Assembly: GCF_001306135.1 (NCBI RefSeq)
Contig: NZ_LGKP01000035.1
Location: 186,001-250,000, forward strand
Source of the DNA: Herpetosiphon geysericola
Lineage (GTDB): Bacteria > Chloroflexota > Chloroflexia > Chloroflexales > Herpetosiphonaceae
DNA: 64,000 nucleotides
Direction of reading: 5' to 3'
Of this stretch, positions 1-8,470 are shown piece after piece; position 1 is the first letter of the stretch, and every line of letters starts with the position of its first letter. The position numbers and the translations under genes were made by a program. The notes beneath the pieces were generated by a model. That model saw only the letters and a program-made list of their open reading frames with translations. It was not told where the DNA came from and ran no database searches.

Positions 1-554
1 CGAATCGGCAAGAAGGTTTCAAAGGCAATTTGCTCAACGCTGGGAAAACGCAAGGTGCTCACCATCAAAAAGCCCGTAAAGCCAATTAATGCGGTTGCCA
101 CATATGGGTTGAGCGCACCAGTGTAGAGTGCCAACGAGGCAGCGGTCATGCCCGCCATCGGAATCGGCATGCCCACGAAGAAGCGCTTATCCGAGCTGGT
201 GATTAAGTTGTAGCGGGCTAAGCGCCCAGCGCCACAACAGACGAAAATCCCTGCGGCAATCGTGCCTAGCCAGCCGACCTCACGCAAAGAAACTTGATAA
301 ATCAGCAGCGCTGGAGCCGTGCCAAACGAAACCACATCGGCGAGCGAATCAAGCTCCTTGCCAAATTCGCCGCTGACGCCCAGCATGCGCGCTGTTCGGC
401 CATCGAGTGTATCAAAAATGGCAGCCAAACAAATCAGCACAGCGGCTTTGAAGGCCTCACCATCAACAGCAGCAATAACTGCTAAAAAGCCGCAAAACAG
501 GTTGCCCGACGTAACCAGATTGGGAACCCATGAACGGCGAAATTTCACAGCCAT
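1..554 (-). CDS. pssA: CDP-diacylglycerol--serine O-phosphatidyltransferase, 3' end outside window
   Basis: Makes phosphatidylserine from CDP-diacylglycerol and L-serine in the cytoplasmic membrane. Only the first 184 residues are present; the gene runs off base 1. The CDP-alcohol phosphotransferase signature is complete: D48, D51-G52, A55-R56, G65, D69 and D73 in the order DxxDGxxAR-x8-GxxxDxxxD. Hydrophobic stretches lie at about 18-47, 95-112 and 130-165. The ATG at 554 overlaps the psd stop by 10 bases, so the two are probably translationally coupled. psd decarboxylates the product, so the pair forms the phosphatidylethanolamine pathway. Read directly from the minus strand. Confidence 0.93.
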   Translation of the reverse strand, partial: MAVKFRRSWVPNLVTSGNLFCGFLAVIAAVDGEAFKAAVLICLAAIFDTLDGRTARMLGVSGEFGKELDSLADVVSFGTAPALLIYQVSLREVGWLGTIAAGIFVCCGAGRLARYNLITSSDKRFFVGMPIPMAGMTAASLALYTGALNPYVATALIGFTGFLMVSTLRFPSVEQIAFETFLPI

Positions 555-1207
555 GCTCCAATCTGAGTCAGCCCACCTTTGATGGCTTGACCCTTCTTAA
601 CAAAGACGTTGATTGAGCCGCTTGGGACCAAAATATCGGTGCGCGAGCCAAACTTGATTAAGCCAAAGCGCTCGCCAGCACCTAATTCTTCGCCAACTAC
701 TGGCCAAGTCACAATGCGGCGGGCCACCAACCCAGCAATTTGGCTGATCAACACTGGGCCATGCTCGGTTTCAAGCCCAATGTAGGCCCGTTCGTTAACA
801 ATATCGGCCTCGCCATCCCATGCCGCGCGAAATTCGCCTTGGACATAATCGCGATATTGCACTGTGCCAGCGCAGGGCGTGCGATTGATATGCACATCAA
901 ACACCGATAAGAATGTAACAATTCGGGTAGCCTTACCGCCAATAAAGCGTGGCTCATCGACCTCATCGATCATGGTGACATGACCATCGGCGGCGGCGTA
1001 GAGAATTGAACTATCGGCGGGGCATTCGCGGTCTGGGTCGCGGAAGAAATAGCTGGTAAACGCGGTAAGGGCGAGGGGTAGTGCCGCTGCCTTGCGACTA
1101 AATAACGCTGTCAGGGCGGTCAAGCCCAAGCCGGCCCCGATGAAAGGCATGCCTTCGATGGCGATACCTGGCAGTGAACGGCGAACACGAGCGCGGGTAG
1201 AAGGCAT
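545..1207 (-). CDS. psd: phosphatidylserine decarboxylase proenzyme (short type)
   Basis: Decarboxylates phosphatidylserine to phosphatidylethanolamine at the membrane. The 220-residue protein is of the short Psd class. It shows a hydrophobic N-terminal region (about 20-52), ADGHV around D74, DVHINRTP with H106, and the self-cleavage site G187-S188 in KFGSRTD, where the serine becomes the pyruvoyl group. D74, H106 and S188 fit the family's proposed triad. The ATG at 1207 is chosen over an in-frame extension to 1378 because AAGGAG sits seven bases upstream and the extension lacks family similarity. It is followed by overlapping pssA. Confidence 0.93.
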   Translation of the reverse strand: MPSTRARVRRSLPGIAIEGMPFIGAGLGLTALTALFSRKAAALPLALTAFTSYFFRDPDRECPADSSILYAAADGHVTMIDEVDEPRFIGGKATRIVTFLSVFDVHINRTPCAGTVQYRDYVQGEFRAAWDGEADIVNERAYIGLETEHGPVLISQIAGLVARRIVTWPVVGEELGAGERFGLIKFGSRTDILVPSGSINVFVKKGQAIKGGLTQIGAWL

Positions 1208-1280
1208 GAAGCGACTCCTTAAAAAACTATCAGACAGGCCTTGATGGGCGCTGTAACACGCATGCTTGAATTGAGGCGTA

Positions 1281-1289
1281 ATTATACCA
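1281..1289 (-). promoter_or_regulatory. extended -10 promoter element for psd-pssA
   Basis: On the minus strand the sequence is TGGTATAAT, a perfect TATAAT with the TGn extension, about 75 bases before the psd ATG. No good -35 is seen at the right distance, as expected for extended -10 promoters. The rest of 1208-1524 holds no gene that I can support. Confidence 0.5.
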
Positions 1290-1524
1290 TCGTGCTTTAT
1301 TAATGCTAGCTTGAATGAATCACCATTCGACAGACTTGGCTTGATTGCATACAATGCCAAGCGCTTGCAAGCCCACACCTAGGGCTTGAACTTAGCACAT
1401 ACGAACCCTGCAAAAAAAGGTTTCAACGATTTAGACTGTTGGTTCAGAGATTGCTTGCAACAATTGAACCACAAAGCGCGTCATATCGATAGCAAATACA
1501 GAACACAAGGTTCGGAGGCAAACA

Positions 1525-2091
1525 ATGCAACCACGGTTATTGCGCTCCTACTACGACCGCAAGCTTGCTGGCGTATGTGGAGGGTTAGGTGCTTATTTTG
1601 AAATTGATTCAACGCTGGTGCGTTTAGTCATGATTTTACTCATCTTTACAGGCTTAAGTTTCTTTATTTATCCTGTATTGTGGTTAATTATGCCAAGCGA
1701 AAAACCTGGGGCTATGCCACCACCTTTTATGCCACACCAGCAAGCGGGCGTCGTGCCACCACCACAGCAACCAATCAACGCTGCCCGCCCAGCATATCGC
1801 TATGACCCATTTACCGGCCAGCCAATTGCTGAGCAACCAGAGGCCTATACTGGCACAACCGTCCAAGTGCGGCCAGACCAGTATATGCCGCCATTTATGC
1901 AGGGCCAACAACCAGCGCCAGTCCCAACGCCAGCGCCACGTTCAACCCGCAACAACAAAAAGGTTCTTGGGTTGTTGTTGCTGGCATTTGGCTTGATTAC
2001 GATGCTCGATAAATTTAGCGGTGCTGCCGAATTCATTACGCCATTGCTCTTGATTGGTTTAGGAATAATGCTGTTTCGTCGGCGCGGATAA
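1525..2091 (+). CDS. PspC-domain membrane protein with LiaF-type transmembrane tail
   Basis: Envelope-stress protein of the PspC/LiaF kind, 188 residues. Residues 1-60 form a PspC domain: a short basic start, the RKLAGVCGGLGAYF motif, then a membrane hairpin ending LWLIMP. Residues 60-145 are Pro/Gln-rich and probably disordered. Residues 150-188 form two short hydrophobic segments (LGLLLLAFGLITML and ITPLLLIGLGIMLF) like the LiaF transmembrane region, ending in RRRG. GGAGG precedes the ATG by seven bases. It lies 14 bases before a second LiaF-like gene. A role in sensing membrane damage is inferred from the families. Confidence 0.82.
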   Translation: MQPRLLRSYYDRKLAGVCGGLGAYFEIDSTLVRLVMILLIFTGLSFFIYPVLWLIMPSEKPGAMPPPFMPHQQAGVVPPPQQPINAARPAYRYDPFTGQPIAEQPEAYTGTTVQVRPDQYMPPFMQGQQPAPVPTPAPRSTRNNKKVLGLLLLAFGLITMLDKFSGAAEFITPLLLIGLGIMLFRRRG

Positions 2092-2105
2092 GAGAGGGGT
2101 TTGCG

Positions 2106-2981
2106 ATGACAACTGTAACGGAGCAAACTCCGCGCCGTTCATTATTCTGGCCCTGTTTGCTGATTGGCCTTGGTTTGCTGGGCGCGCTTTCAGCAATCAA
2201 TCTTTTTGAGGCCAGTTTGTTCGATATCCTTGAGCAGTTTTGGCCAGTCTTGTTGATCGGGGCTGGCCTTGATTTGTTGTTGGTGCGCAATCGCCCGAAG
2301 TTTGGGCTTGGTTTGGCGCTGCTTGTGTTGGCAATTATGGGCGTTTATGGGCTTACCTACACTCAACCCAACTATGAAATCTATAGTGAAACCTTAGCAG
2401 CGCCACAAATGGCACGAGTGGTGGTTGATCAACGGGGGAGCACGCTTAACATCAAGCCAGAAGTTCTCGATGGCCAAGCCTCGATAGCTGGGATTGTTCA
2501 AGCAAGCAATATCAATGTGCGCGAATTGCAACCAGACAGCGATCAAATAACGATTGTCTTGGGCCAAGATGACCCATTTGGTGGCAATAAAGAACCGCAA
2601 ACAATCTTAGTCTCAATAAATCATCAGGTCGATTTCGATTGGGATTTAAGCAATGTAACCTTGGATGCTGATCTAACAGCGTTGCAAATTGGCAAACTTG
2701 AGGCAGAATTGCAGGCTGGAACTGCAACGATTGCCTTGGCTGAGCGCGGGGAATATCATTTTAATATTGATGCAACGACTTTAGCGCTAACCTTGCCGCC
2801 GGGCGTTCCGGTGCGAATTCATCGCGATGATACTGCTACTGCGTTCAACCTCGACCAAAGCTTGGATATTCAATTGATTGATGATGAAGTGTATAGCAGC
2901 CCAGGTTGGGAAGAGAGCGATGAAGCGTATCGTTTAGATATTTATCTTTCTGGCTCAGCTTCGAGCGTCAGCATTAAATAG
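2106..2981 (+). CDS. LiaF-like membrane protein with C-terminal adhesin-like beta domain
   Basis: Predicted membrane protein of 291 residues. It has three or four hydrophobic segments in residues 12-90, including WPCLLIGLGLLGAL and FWPVLLIGAGLDLLL, then a soluble domain (about 95-290). That domain has the repetitive beta pattern of the LiaF/toast-rack type: short strands such as LTALQIGKLEAELQAGTA and HFNIDATTLALTLPPGVPV. GAGGGG lies upstream of the ATG. With the PspC gene just before it, it probably forms a cell-envelope stress module whose partner sensor kinase is not adjacent. The exact ligand is unknown. Confidence 0.75.
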   Translation: MTTVTEQTPRRSLFWPCLLIGLGLLGALSAINLFEASLFDILEQFWPVLLIGAGLDLLLVRNRPKFGLGLALLVLAIMGVYGLTYTQPNYEIYSETLAAPQMARVVVDQRGSTLNIKPEVLDGQASIAGIVQASNINVRELQPDSDQITIVLGQDDPFGGNKEPQTILVSINHQVDFDWDLSNVTLDADLTALQIGKLEAELQAGTATIALAERGEYHFNIDATTLALTLPPGVPVRIHRDDTATAFNLDQSLDIQLIDDEVYSSPGWEESDEAYRLDIYLSGSASSVSIK

Positions 2982-3005
2982 CGTTTGTGCGTGCCAACCG
3001 AACCA

Positions 3006-3046
3006 AGCCCGCCACCATGACATTCATGGCGGCGGGCTTTTTGTTT
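3006..3046 (+). terminator. rho-independent terminator after the PspC/LiaF-like pair
   Basis: A 15-base arm at 3006-3020 pairs with 3024-3038, with one mismatch and a three-base loop, and is followed by TTTTTGTTT. It ends the plus-strand pair. The T-tract reaches into the last codon of the convergent amidohydrolase gene. Confidence 0.85.
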
Positions 3047-5027
3047 AGGCTTGGGCTAATTCGACGTACTCTTGTTTGATAATATGATCGGCGCTGACTC
3101 CTGCCAATTGCAACAATTCGCTGATAATTTGGGTTTTGCTTTCAGCATCGCGAGCCGACCAAGTGCGGCTCTTGATTTCTAAATAGGTGCCTTTGGCTGG
3201 TCCACTGGTGATCATGTCGATGTTGACCGCGAAATCAACCTCGCCATACATAATCCGCCAGCGGCGACGATATTTCTCGACTTCAAGCACATTGTCGGGC
3301 GAGAAATATTCGCGATAGAAACGCAACGAGCGATCAGCTGGGGCGGTGTAGCGAGCGCGGGAAAGCAGCACTGCCGAGGGCAGATCTTCGCGTTCGTTGG
3401 GCATCGTCAAGGTCAAATTATATTTTGGCTCAATCCGCGAGCCATCAACCCGATGATCCTCGCGGTAGCGAATGCGGCCACGGGTTGCATCATCGAAGAG
3501 CAGATAGGTATCGTATTGCTTGCGTTCGCTGGATTTGGTTATTTCAACTGCATGCGATGCCAACAACGCTTCGACGCCACTTGCATCTTCTAAACGTGCT
3601 TTGACTTGAACTTCGAAGATTTCGGCCTGCTTGACTCCGCCGATGGCCAAAATTTTATCCAACAAATTGACTTCGCGTTGGCTGAGAAATTGATTGATGG
3701 TTTCGGCGATGCGCATGGCATTGATGCGCACTTCGTTTTCATCAAGGGTCAATAATTGGCGATCTTGCATCACCCACGCGCCATCGATCAACACGTGGCG
3801 CACATCGCCCGAACGAGCTGAGTAGACCAAGTGATTGTAGATTGCATCTTGGTTGTAGTTGTAGGCTGGGGCTGGCACAACGTGCAATCCACCAAGCTCA
3901 ACAATCGTGATGTCGGCGCGTTTGCCTGTTTCAAGGCTGCCGACCAAATGGTCGAGGTGCACAGCTTTGGCGCCCATGCTGGTAGCCATGGCAAAGGCTT
4001 GTTTGGCAGTGACCACAGTTGGGTCGCCGGTAACACCTTTGGGCAAAATTGCTGCCAAGTGAACTTCCATCCACAAATCTTGGTCGTCGTTGGAGGCTGG
4101 GCCATCGGTGCCAAGCCCGACATTCACCCCAGCTTGCAGCATCTCGCCATATTTGGCAACGCCGCTAGCCAGTTTGAGGTTGCTGGTTGGGCAGGGTACT
4201 GCGCCAGCATTATGTTTTTTGAGCAATTGCATATCGCGTTTGTCGATGTGGACACAGTGGGCAGCAATACCTTTATCGGTAAAAGCATCCAAATCGGCAA
4301 CATAGGCGATTGGCGATTTATCGACCAACTGGCGAGCTTCTTCGACTTCGCGGGCTGTTTCGCTGAGGTGAGTTACCAGCGGCACATCGAACTCGCGGGC
4401 CAAATCGGCGGCGGCGCGATAGATGGTGCTATTGCAGGTGTAGGGTGCGTGCGGGGCAATCGCCGGAATCACACGCCCATGGTCTTTCCATTGTTCAAAA
4501 AAGCGGCGGGTGCGCTCAAGGCCTTCATCGTAAGAGGCAGCATCGGGGGTTGGCCATTTCATCACGGTTTGGCCACAGATGGCGCGCATACCTGCTTGGT
4601 CGGCGGCGCGGGCAACCTCTTCCTCGTAGAAATACATATCGACGAAGCTGGTAATGCCGCCTTTGATCATTTCGGCACACGAGAGGCGCGTGCCATGGTA
4701 AACGAATTCGGGGTTGACAAAGCGACTTTCGACCGGAAACATATACCCATAGAGCCACACATCCAGCTGTTGGTCGGCGACGATGCCCCGCAACAAGCTC
4801 ATTGGAACGTGAGCATGGCCATTGATTAAGCCAGGCACAATGGCATGATTGGTACAGTCGATCGTTTGATTGGCGGTATAACGCTCGCGTAATTCGCTGC
4901 TTGGGCCAACCGCAACGATAGCACCAGCCTGAATTGCCACCCCACCATCACGAAGGATCGTTCCTGCTGCATCCATTGTTACGACGATGCCATTAAGCAG
5001 CAGGGTATCAATTTGTTCTAAAGCCAT
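3045..5027 (-). CDS. amidohydrolase (MTA/SAH deaminase-like) fused to a CYTH-like domain
   Basis: A 660-residue two-domain protein. Residues 1-450 are a metal-dependent amidohydrolase of the MtaD/TrzN/guanine-deaminase group. It shows the metal-binding HAH at 71-73 in LINGHAHVPMSLLRG, APHAPYTCN, THLSET and GTDGPASNDDQ. The family deaminates 5'-methylthioadenosine, S-adenosylhomocysteine or related bases. Residues 467-660 look like a CYTH (triphosphate tunnel) domain: EVQVKA near its start, RIRYRED, RRRWRI, and the late LEIKSR. The second acidic residue of the usual ExExK is Q, so catalysis by this half is doubtful. GGAGG precedes the ATG. Substrate specificity cannot be read from sequence alone. 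The MtaD call is the best guess. Confidence 0.82.
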   Translation of the reverse strand: MALEQIDTLLLNGIVVTMDAAGTILRDGGVAIQAGAIVAVGPSSELRERYTANQTIDCTNHAIVPGLINGHAHVPMSLLRGIVADQQLDVWLYGYMFPVESRFVNPEFVYHGTRLSCAEMIKGGITSFVDMYFYEEEVARAADQAGMRAICGQTVMKWPTPDAASYDEGLERTRRFFEQWKDHGRVIPAIAPHAPYTCNSTIYRAAADLAREFDVPLVTHLSETAREVEEARQLVDKSPIAYVADLDAFTDKGIAAHCVHIDKRDMQLLKKHNAGAVPCPTSNLKLASGVAKYGEMLQAGVNVGLGTDGPASNDDQDLWMEVHLAAILPKGVTGDPTVVTAKQAFAMATSMGAKAVHLDHLVGSLETGKRADITIVELGGLHVVPAPAYNYNQDAIYNHLVYSARSGDVRHVLIDGAWVMQDRQLLTLDENEVRINAMRIAETINQFLSQREVNLLDKILAIGGVKQAEIFEVQVKARLEDASGVEALLASHAVEITKSSERKQYDTYLLFDDATRGRIRYREDHRVDGSRIEPKYNLTLTMPNEREDLPSAVLLSRARYTAPADRSLRFYREYFSPDNVLEVEKYRRRWRIMYGEVDFAVNIDMITSGPAKGTYLEIKSRTWSARDAESKTQIISELLQLAGVSADHIIKQEYVELAQA

Positions 5028-5046
5028 TTGGCCTCCTTATGTTGCA

Positions 5047-5073
5047 CAAAAGCACAAGCATCATCGCTTGTGC
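5047..5073 (-). terminator. terminator-like hairpin between two minus-strand genes
   Basis: On the minus strand, GCACAAGC (5073-5066) pairs with GCTTGTGC (5059-5052) around a six-base loop and is followed by TTTTG. It could end the transcript from the 5149-6039 gene. It also lies downstream of a possible promoter at 5120-5148, so it could act as an attenuator for the amidohydrolase gene. Confidence 0.7.
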
Positions 5074-5119
5074 CTTAGATGGCAAATTTGAGTCCCGTCT
5101 GGCGGGAGGTATTCAGGTC

Positions 5120-5148
5120 ATTGTACCACAATTTTGGTTAAATGTAGA
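5120..5148 (-). promoter_or_regulatory. candidate promoter for the amidohydrolase-CYTH gene
   Basis: Minus strand: TCTACA, 17 bases, then TACAAT with a TGG just before it (extended -10). The -35 overlaps the last codon region of the upstream gene. A transcript from here would cross the hairpin at 5073-5047 before reaching the ATG at 5027. Confidence 0.4.
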
Positions 5149-6039
5149 TCAAGCGATTGCTAAATGTTGGGCAAAAACATATTTAGTTGTGTTAACCAGG
5201 GTTTGTGCGCCCATAATAAACTCTTGGGTTTCTTGATAGTTGAGCACGCCATAGAGTTGGGCAATCCGTTGGCGCAAGGCGCTGCGGCCAGCATGCCAAT
5301 AGCCCCAACCAGTGGCAGTTAGGCGCAAGCCCCGATCGTCACGGGTGATCCATTGCTGGGCCAAGAGAGCTTCGATCGCGCTTTCGGCGCAGATGCCCAA
5401 ATAGGGCTCGACCGCGATCAGCAAATTGCAGCGCGAAATAGGGCTATGTTGTTTGATAATTGACCGCAAAATGATGCCTTGGGCTGGGCTAATGCCACAG
5501 GCGTGCCATGCCCAAGCTTTGGCATCGGCGCGATAGTTGCTCAGCGCTGTACAAACCAGCAATGCCCGTTCTTCAAAGGTGGCGGCTTTGTGGGCGCTCG
5601 GGCGGGGGCCATAGGCATACAGCAAATGGTCAAGGCAGGCTTGGGCTGGAATCGTTGCGCACAAACGCTCGCCATATTCGGCGACAGCTTGGGCTGCGGC
5701 AGTTGGCCAAAGATTCAATAATTCTTGAATTAAATCGGCGCGTTCGAGCAGATAGCTGGGATAGCGTGGCCCCGGCTCGTATTTGCCATGATCAAGCACG
5801 AGCCACCCTTGCTGCAAGGCCTTTTCGAGCACACTGGCAACAATCAACGGGGTGTAATAATGGAGATAATTGACATAACCGTGCAAGGTCTGGCGGGGAT
5901 AGCGAACAACCGACTCGATTAATAACAAATCGCGCCATGAACCGCAGGTTTGTTTGCCGAAGGTGTGCCAACGGGGGTGGTCGATCAAGCTATGGTAAAC
6001 AGCTTGGATGGCGGTGGGCAAAGAGTGTACTGTCATCAT
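5149..6039 (-). CDS. protein of unknown function, possibly winged-helix
   Basis: A 296-residue soluble protein that I do not recognise. It is rich in Ala, Leu, Trp and Tyr with no signal peptide or membrane segment. Two stretches resemble winged-helix units: around residues 60-110 (TPLIVASVLEKALQQGWLVL) and 225-265 (LLIAVEPYLGICAESAIEA followed by LLAQQWITRDDRG). Each has a helix followed by a short hairpin rich in aromatic residues. The ATG at 6039 is chosen over one at 6114 because GGAGG lies seven bases upstream. The gene stands between a DUF218 gene and the amidohydrolase, all on the minus strand. No function is assigned. Confidence 0.7.
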   Translation of the reverse strand: MMTVHSLPTAIQAVYHSLIDHPRWHTFGKQTCGSWRDLLLIESVVRYPRQTLHGYVNYLHYYTPLIVASVLEKALQQGWLVLDHGKYEPGPRYPSYLLERADLIQELLNLWPTAAAQAVAEYGERLCATIPAQACLDHLLYAYGPRPSAHKAATFEERALLVCTALSNYRADAKAWAWHACGISPAQGIILRSIIKQHSPISRCNLLIAVEPYLGICAESAIEALLAQQWITRDDRGLRLTATGWGYWHAGRSALRQRIAQLYGVLNYQETQEFIMGAQTLVNTTKYVFAQHLAIA

Positions 6040-6118
6040 CGCGTGGCCTCCTCTGAAAGCACATACGCTGACTTTGACGCACAGATGCTCAGCTTTTGGT
6101 ATGCCAAAAGTCACAATC

Positions 6119-6727
6119 TTATTGGTCTAAGAGTACATAGGCTAAGTAGGCCAAGGTTTCGCGGCTGGTAGCTTTGATACTAGCCCAATTCGTAGTTGGC
6201 GTATTGGCCTTGACGGGCGCGCCAAAGCTGGTAATGCCATAGTCGTGAGCCATTTTGAGCGCGCGCAAGAGGTGTGGCGGATCGGTCACAATTAATAAGC
6301 TATCGATCTGCTGGCGCTGCATTTCATCGCGTACTGCCAACAAGGTTGTGCGAGTGTCGCTGCCTTGGGCCACGCTGATGATTAAGGTTGGGTCGATTGA
6401 TTGCTCAATCAAAAAATCATAGGCCACCGAGGCCTCTGAGCGGGTGTCGTTGAGGCCAGTGCCGCCAGAAACGATGATCCGGCGAGCATAGCCCAAGCGA
6501 TACAGCCGAATTGCTTCGGTTAAACGGGCTTCAAGCACAGGCGATGGCTCGCCATCCCACTGAGCAGCGCCAAGCACCAACAAGGCATCAACTGGGCGCA
6601 ATTCTGCTCGGTCAGCTTGACGCGCCACAATATAGCCAGTGCTGATAAAGAGCACGCTTGCCAAACAGATGCTGGCGAATAGCCCACGCAGGCTGCGGCG
6701 GAGCCATTGTTTTGCTGGTGATTGCAT
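6119..6727 (-). CDS. DUF218 / YdcF-SanA-like membrane-anchored protein
   Basis: A 202-residue protein with an N-terminal membrane anchor (about 14-33) and a DUF218 domain. Visible family marks are DALLVLGAAQWDG, LEARLTEAIRLYR, RIIVSGGTG, SEASVAYDFL and SLLIVTDPPHLLRA. Members such as SanA and ElyC act in envelope integrity or carry vancomycin-sensitivity phenotypes, and their reaction is not well established. The active domain should face the outside. The ATG at 6727 follows AAAGGA. An in-frame extension to 6796 has no such site. It is divergent from the MtnA-like gene. Confidence 0.85.
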   Translation of the reverse strand: MQSPAKQWLRRSLRGLFASICLASVLFISTGYIVARQADRAELRPVDALLVLGAAQWDGEPSPVLEARLTEAIRLYRLGYARRIIVSGGTGLNDTRSEASVAYDFLIEQSIDPTLIISVAQGSDTRTTLLAVRDEMQRQQIDSLLIVTDPPHLLRALKMAHDYGITSFGAPVKANTPTTNWASIKATSRETLAYLAYVLLDQ

Positions 6728-6838
6728 TGCGATCCTTTGCCCTAGGGTTGCTGATTTTGGCCCTATACTACCACGCTCACACGAGTTGGCGTGCAATCTC
6801 TGCTACAATTTTAGCATTAACGAAGTATGAGGTTGCAA

Positions 6839-7918
6839 ATGACAGGACGTTTACCTTTGCTGACCCGCCGTGGCGATACCTTGCGCTACGACCGCGAAAA
6901 AGGCATTGTTGCTATATTAAATCGCCGTTTGTATCCAGCCGAAACTGTTTGGGTCGATTGCGCCGACCTTGAAGCTGTGGCGCGAGCGATTGAAACCATG
7001 GTAATTCAAGGCGGCCCGCCGCTGGCCTACGCTGCTGGCTATGGTTTGGCCTTGGCGCTCGATCACGCTAGTGATTATTCGTTGGCTGAACAACAAGCGG
7101 TTTTAGATCAAGCGCTTGAGCGTTTGCGCCGCACCCGCCCAACTGCCGACGATTTGCACACCATTTTGGCTGAAGCAGAACGCTTGGCCTTGCAGGCACT
7201 TAATCAAAATAAAGCGCCAAACGACGTGGTTTATGCTTATGTTGCTGACGAAATTCAGCGTGGCGACCGTTCGGCAGAGCGCTGTGGCGTGCGCGCTGCC
7301 GAGTTGCTGACCGATGGCGATACTATTTTGACGGTTTGCTACCCTGGCGCTGCGTTCAATTGGATGCTCTATACTGCCGTGGTTAAACAGGGCAAACAGG
7401 TGGCGGTAATGCCAACCGAAACTCGCCCATATGGCCAAGGCATTCGTTTGACTGCCTCGCAAGCCTTAGAAATTGGCTCGCAGGTGACCGTGATTAATGA
7501 TAATATGTCGGGTTTTTGTTTGAGCCGCGATATGATTAGCGTCTATATCACCGCTGCTGATCGGATTGCCCTCGATGGCTCGATTGCCAATAAAGTTGGT
7601 ACCTATACCAATGCTGTGCTTGCTAAACGCCATGGCGTGCCGTTTTATGTGCTGGGCTACGATGGCCCAGATATCAATACACCAACCGGCGCTGAGATTC
7701 CAATTGAGGAACGTAATGGCGATGAAGTGTTGATGATGAATGGCCAGCGGATCGCTCCAGCAGGCGTGCGCGGCTATTATCCAGCCTTTGATGTTACGCC
7801 ACCAGAACTGATTAGCAGCATTGTGACCGATCGTGGAATTTATCGGCCAGCAATGATTGAACGCTATTTGGACGATAGCAGCGATGCACCATTAGATGTT
7901 ATTCCATTGTTAGGGTAA
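6839..7918 (+). CDS. S-methyl-5-thioribose-1-phosphate isomerase-like protein (eIF2B alpha/MtnA family)
   Basis: A 359-residue member of the MtnA/eIF-2B alpha-beta-delta family. MtnA isomerises 5-methylthioribose-1-phosphate to the ribulose form in methionine salvage. Conserved stretches are VIQGGPPLAYAAGYG near residue 53, ETRPYGQGIRLTA, AADRIALDGSIANKVGTYT and GAEIPIEERN. The catalytic cysteine is in place in ILTVCYPG and the aspartate in ADR. The usual HCNTG context is changed to VCYPG and the following loop to AAFNWML, so this is a divergent member and may act on another sugar phosphate. The ATG at 6839 follows GAGG by six bases. A second ATG at 6827 is less likely. Confidence 0.8.
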   Translation: MTGRLPLLTRRGDTLRYDREKGIVAILNRRLYPAETVWVDCADLEAVARAIETMVIQGGPPLAYAAGYGLALALDHASDYSLAEQQAVLDQALERLRRTRPTADDLHTILAEAERLALQALNQNKAPNDVVYAYVADEIQRGDRSAERCGVRAAELLTDGDTILTVCYPGAAFNWMLYTAVVKQGKQVAVMPTETRPYGQGIRLTASQALEIGSQVTVINDNMSGFCLSRDMISVYITAADRIALDGSIANKVGTYTNAVLAKRHGVPFYVLGYDGPDINTPTGAEIPIEERNGDEVLMMNGQRIAPAGVRGYYPAFDVTPPELISSIVTDRGIYRPAMIERYLDDSSDAPLDVIPLLG

Positions 7919-7925
7919 ATAAGTG

Positions 7926-7958
7926 GCCCAGTGCAGAGTTTTGCGCTCCGCACTGGGC
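7926..7958. terminator. hairpin between convergent genes
   Basis: GCCCAGTGC (7926-7934) and GCACTGGGC (7950-7958) form a perfect nine-base stem, followed on the plus strand by TTGTTGGTT. It probably ends the MtnA-like transcript, with weaker use for the convergent GNAT gene. Confidence 0.7.
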
Positions 7959-7965
7959 TTGTTGG

Positions 7966-8388
7966 TTAATCGAGGCCAAGCCGAAAGTGATAGGCGTTGA
8001 TAGTCAAGCCTTCGCGAAAATAAAATTTATGTGCTTGCTCGCGTTGCACGCCGCTATCAAGATGCAGTTCGTTGCAACCTTGGGCTTTGGCTTCGGCTTT
8101 AAGCCAATCTAGCAGCGCCTTGCCATGGCCGCTTGAGCGTTGGCTGGCTGAGGTGATGAGGTCATCGACATATAACAACATTCCAGCGTACAACATCTCC
8201 ATAAAACGATAGCCTGCTAGCGCTTGAACTTCGCCATCTACCACAACTGCTGCCAAGTGATAGCCATGCTGTTGCATGCGTTGAATGCGGGCAACATATT
8301 CTGCCTCAACTAAGGCCGGGCGTAACTGCTGCATCACTGCAAAAGTGCTGGCAATCTCGGCGGCACTTTCCATGGGTTTAATTTGCAT
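7966..8388 (-). CDS. GNAT family N-acetyltransferase
   Basis: A 140-residue acetyl-CoA-dependent acyltransferase. The GNAT fold is visible: an N-terminal helix pair, HLAAVVVDGEVQALAGYRF for strands 2-3, LYVDDLITSASQRSSGHGKA for strand 4 and the acetyl-CoA pyrophosphate loop (here QRSSGHGKALLDW, a variant of Q/RxxGxG/A), and NELHLDSGVQREQAHKFYFREG for the C-terminal part. The substrate is unknown. The ATG at 8388 is chosen because GGAG precedes it. The longer frame to 8517 runs through the operator-like dyads. It is divergent from the membrane protein gene at 8562. Confidence 0.85.
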   Translation of the reverse strand: MQIKPMESAAEIASTFAVMQQLRPALVEAEYVARIQRMQQHGYHLAAVVVDGEVQALAGYRFMEMLYAGMLLYVDDLITSASQRSSGHGKALLDWLKAEAKAQGCNELHLDSGVQREQAHKFYFREGLTINAYHFRLGLD

Positions 8389-8470
8389 AGGTTTCTCCAC
8401 AACAGCACAATCGTGGCTATTATCGCAGGTTTTTGCAGGGCTTAACATTGGATTCTCGCACCAAAATCCT

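Noticed and set aside
1386-1601. 71-codon frame before the PspC gene
   Set aside because: Overlaps the PspC start in another frame, with no ribosome site or family similarity.
3831-4829. 332-codon plus-strand open frame
   Set aside because: Antisense to the amidohydrolase domain; its composition is the shadow of the conserved minus-strand gene.
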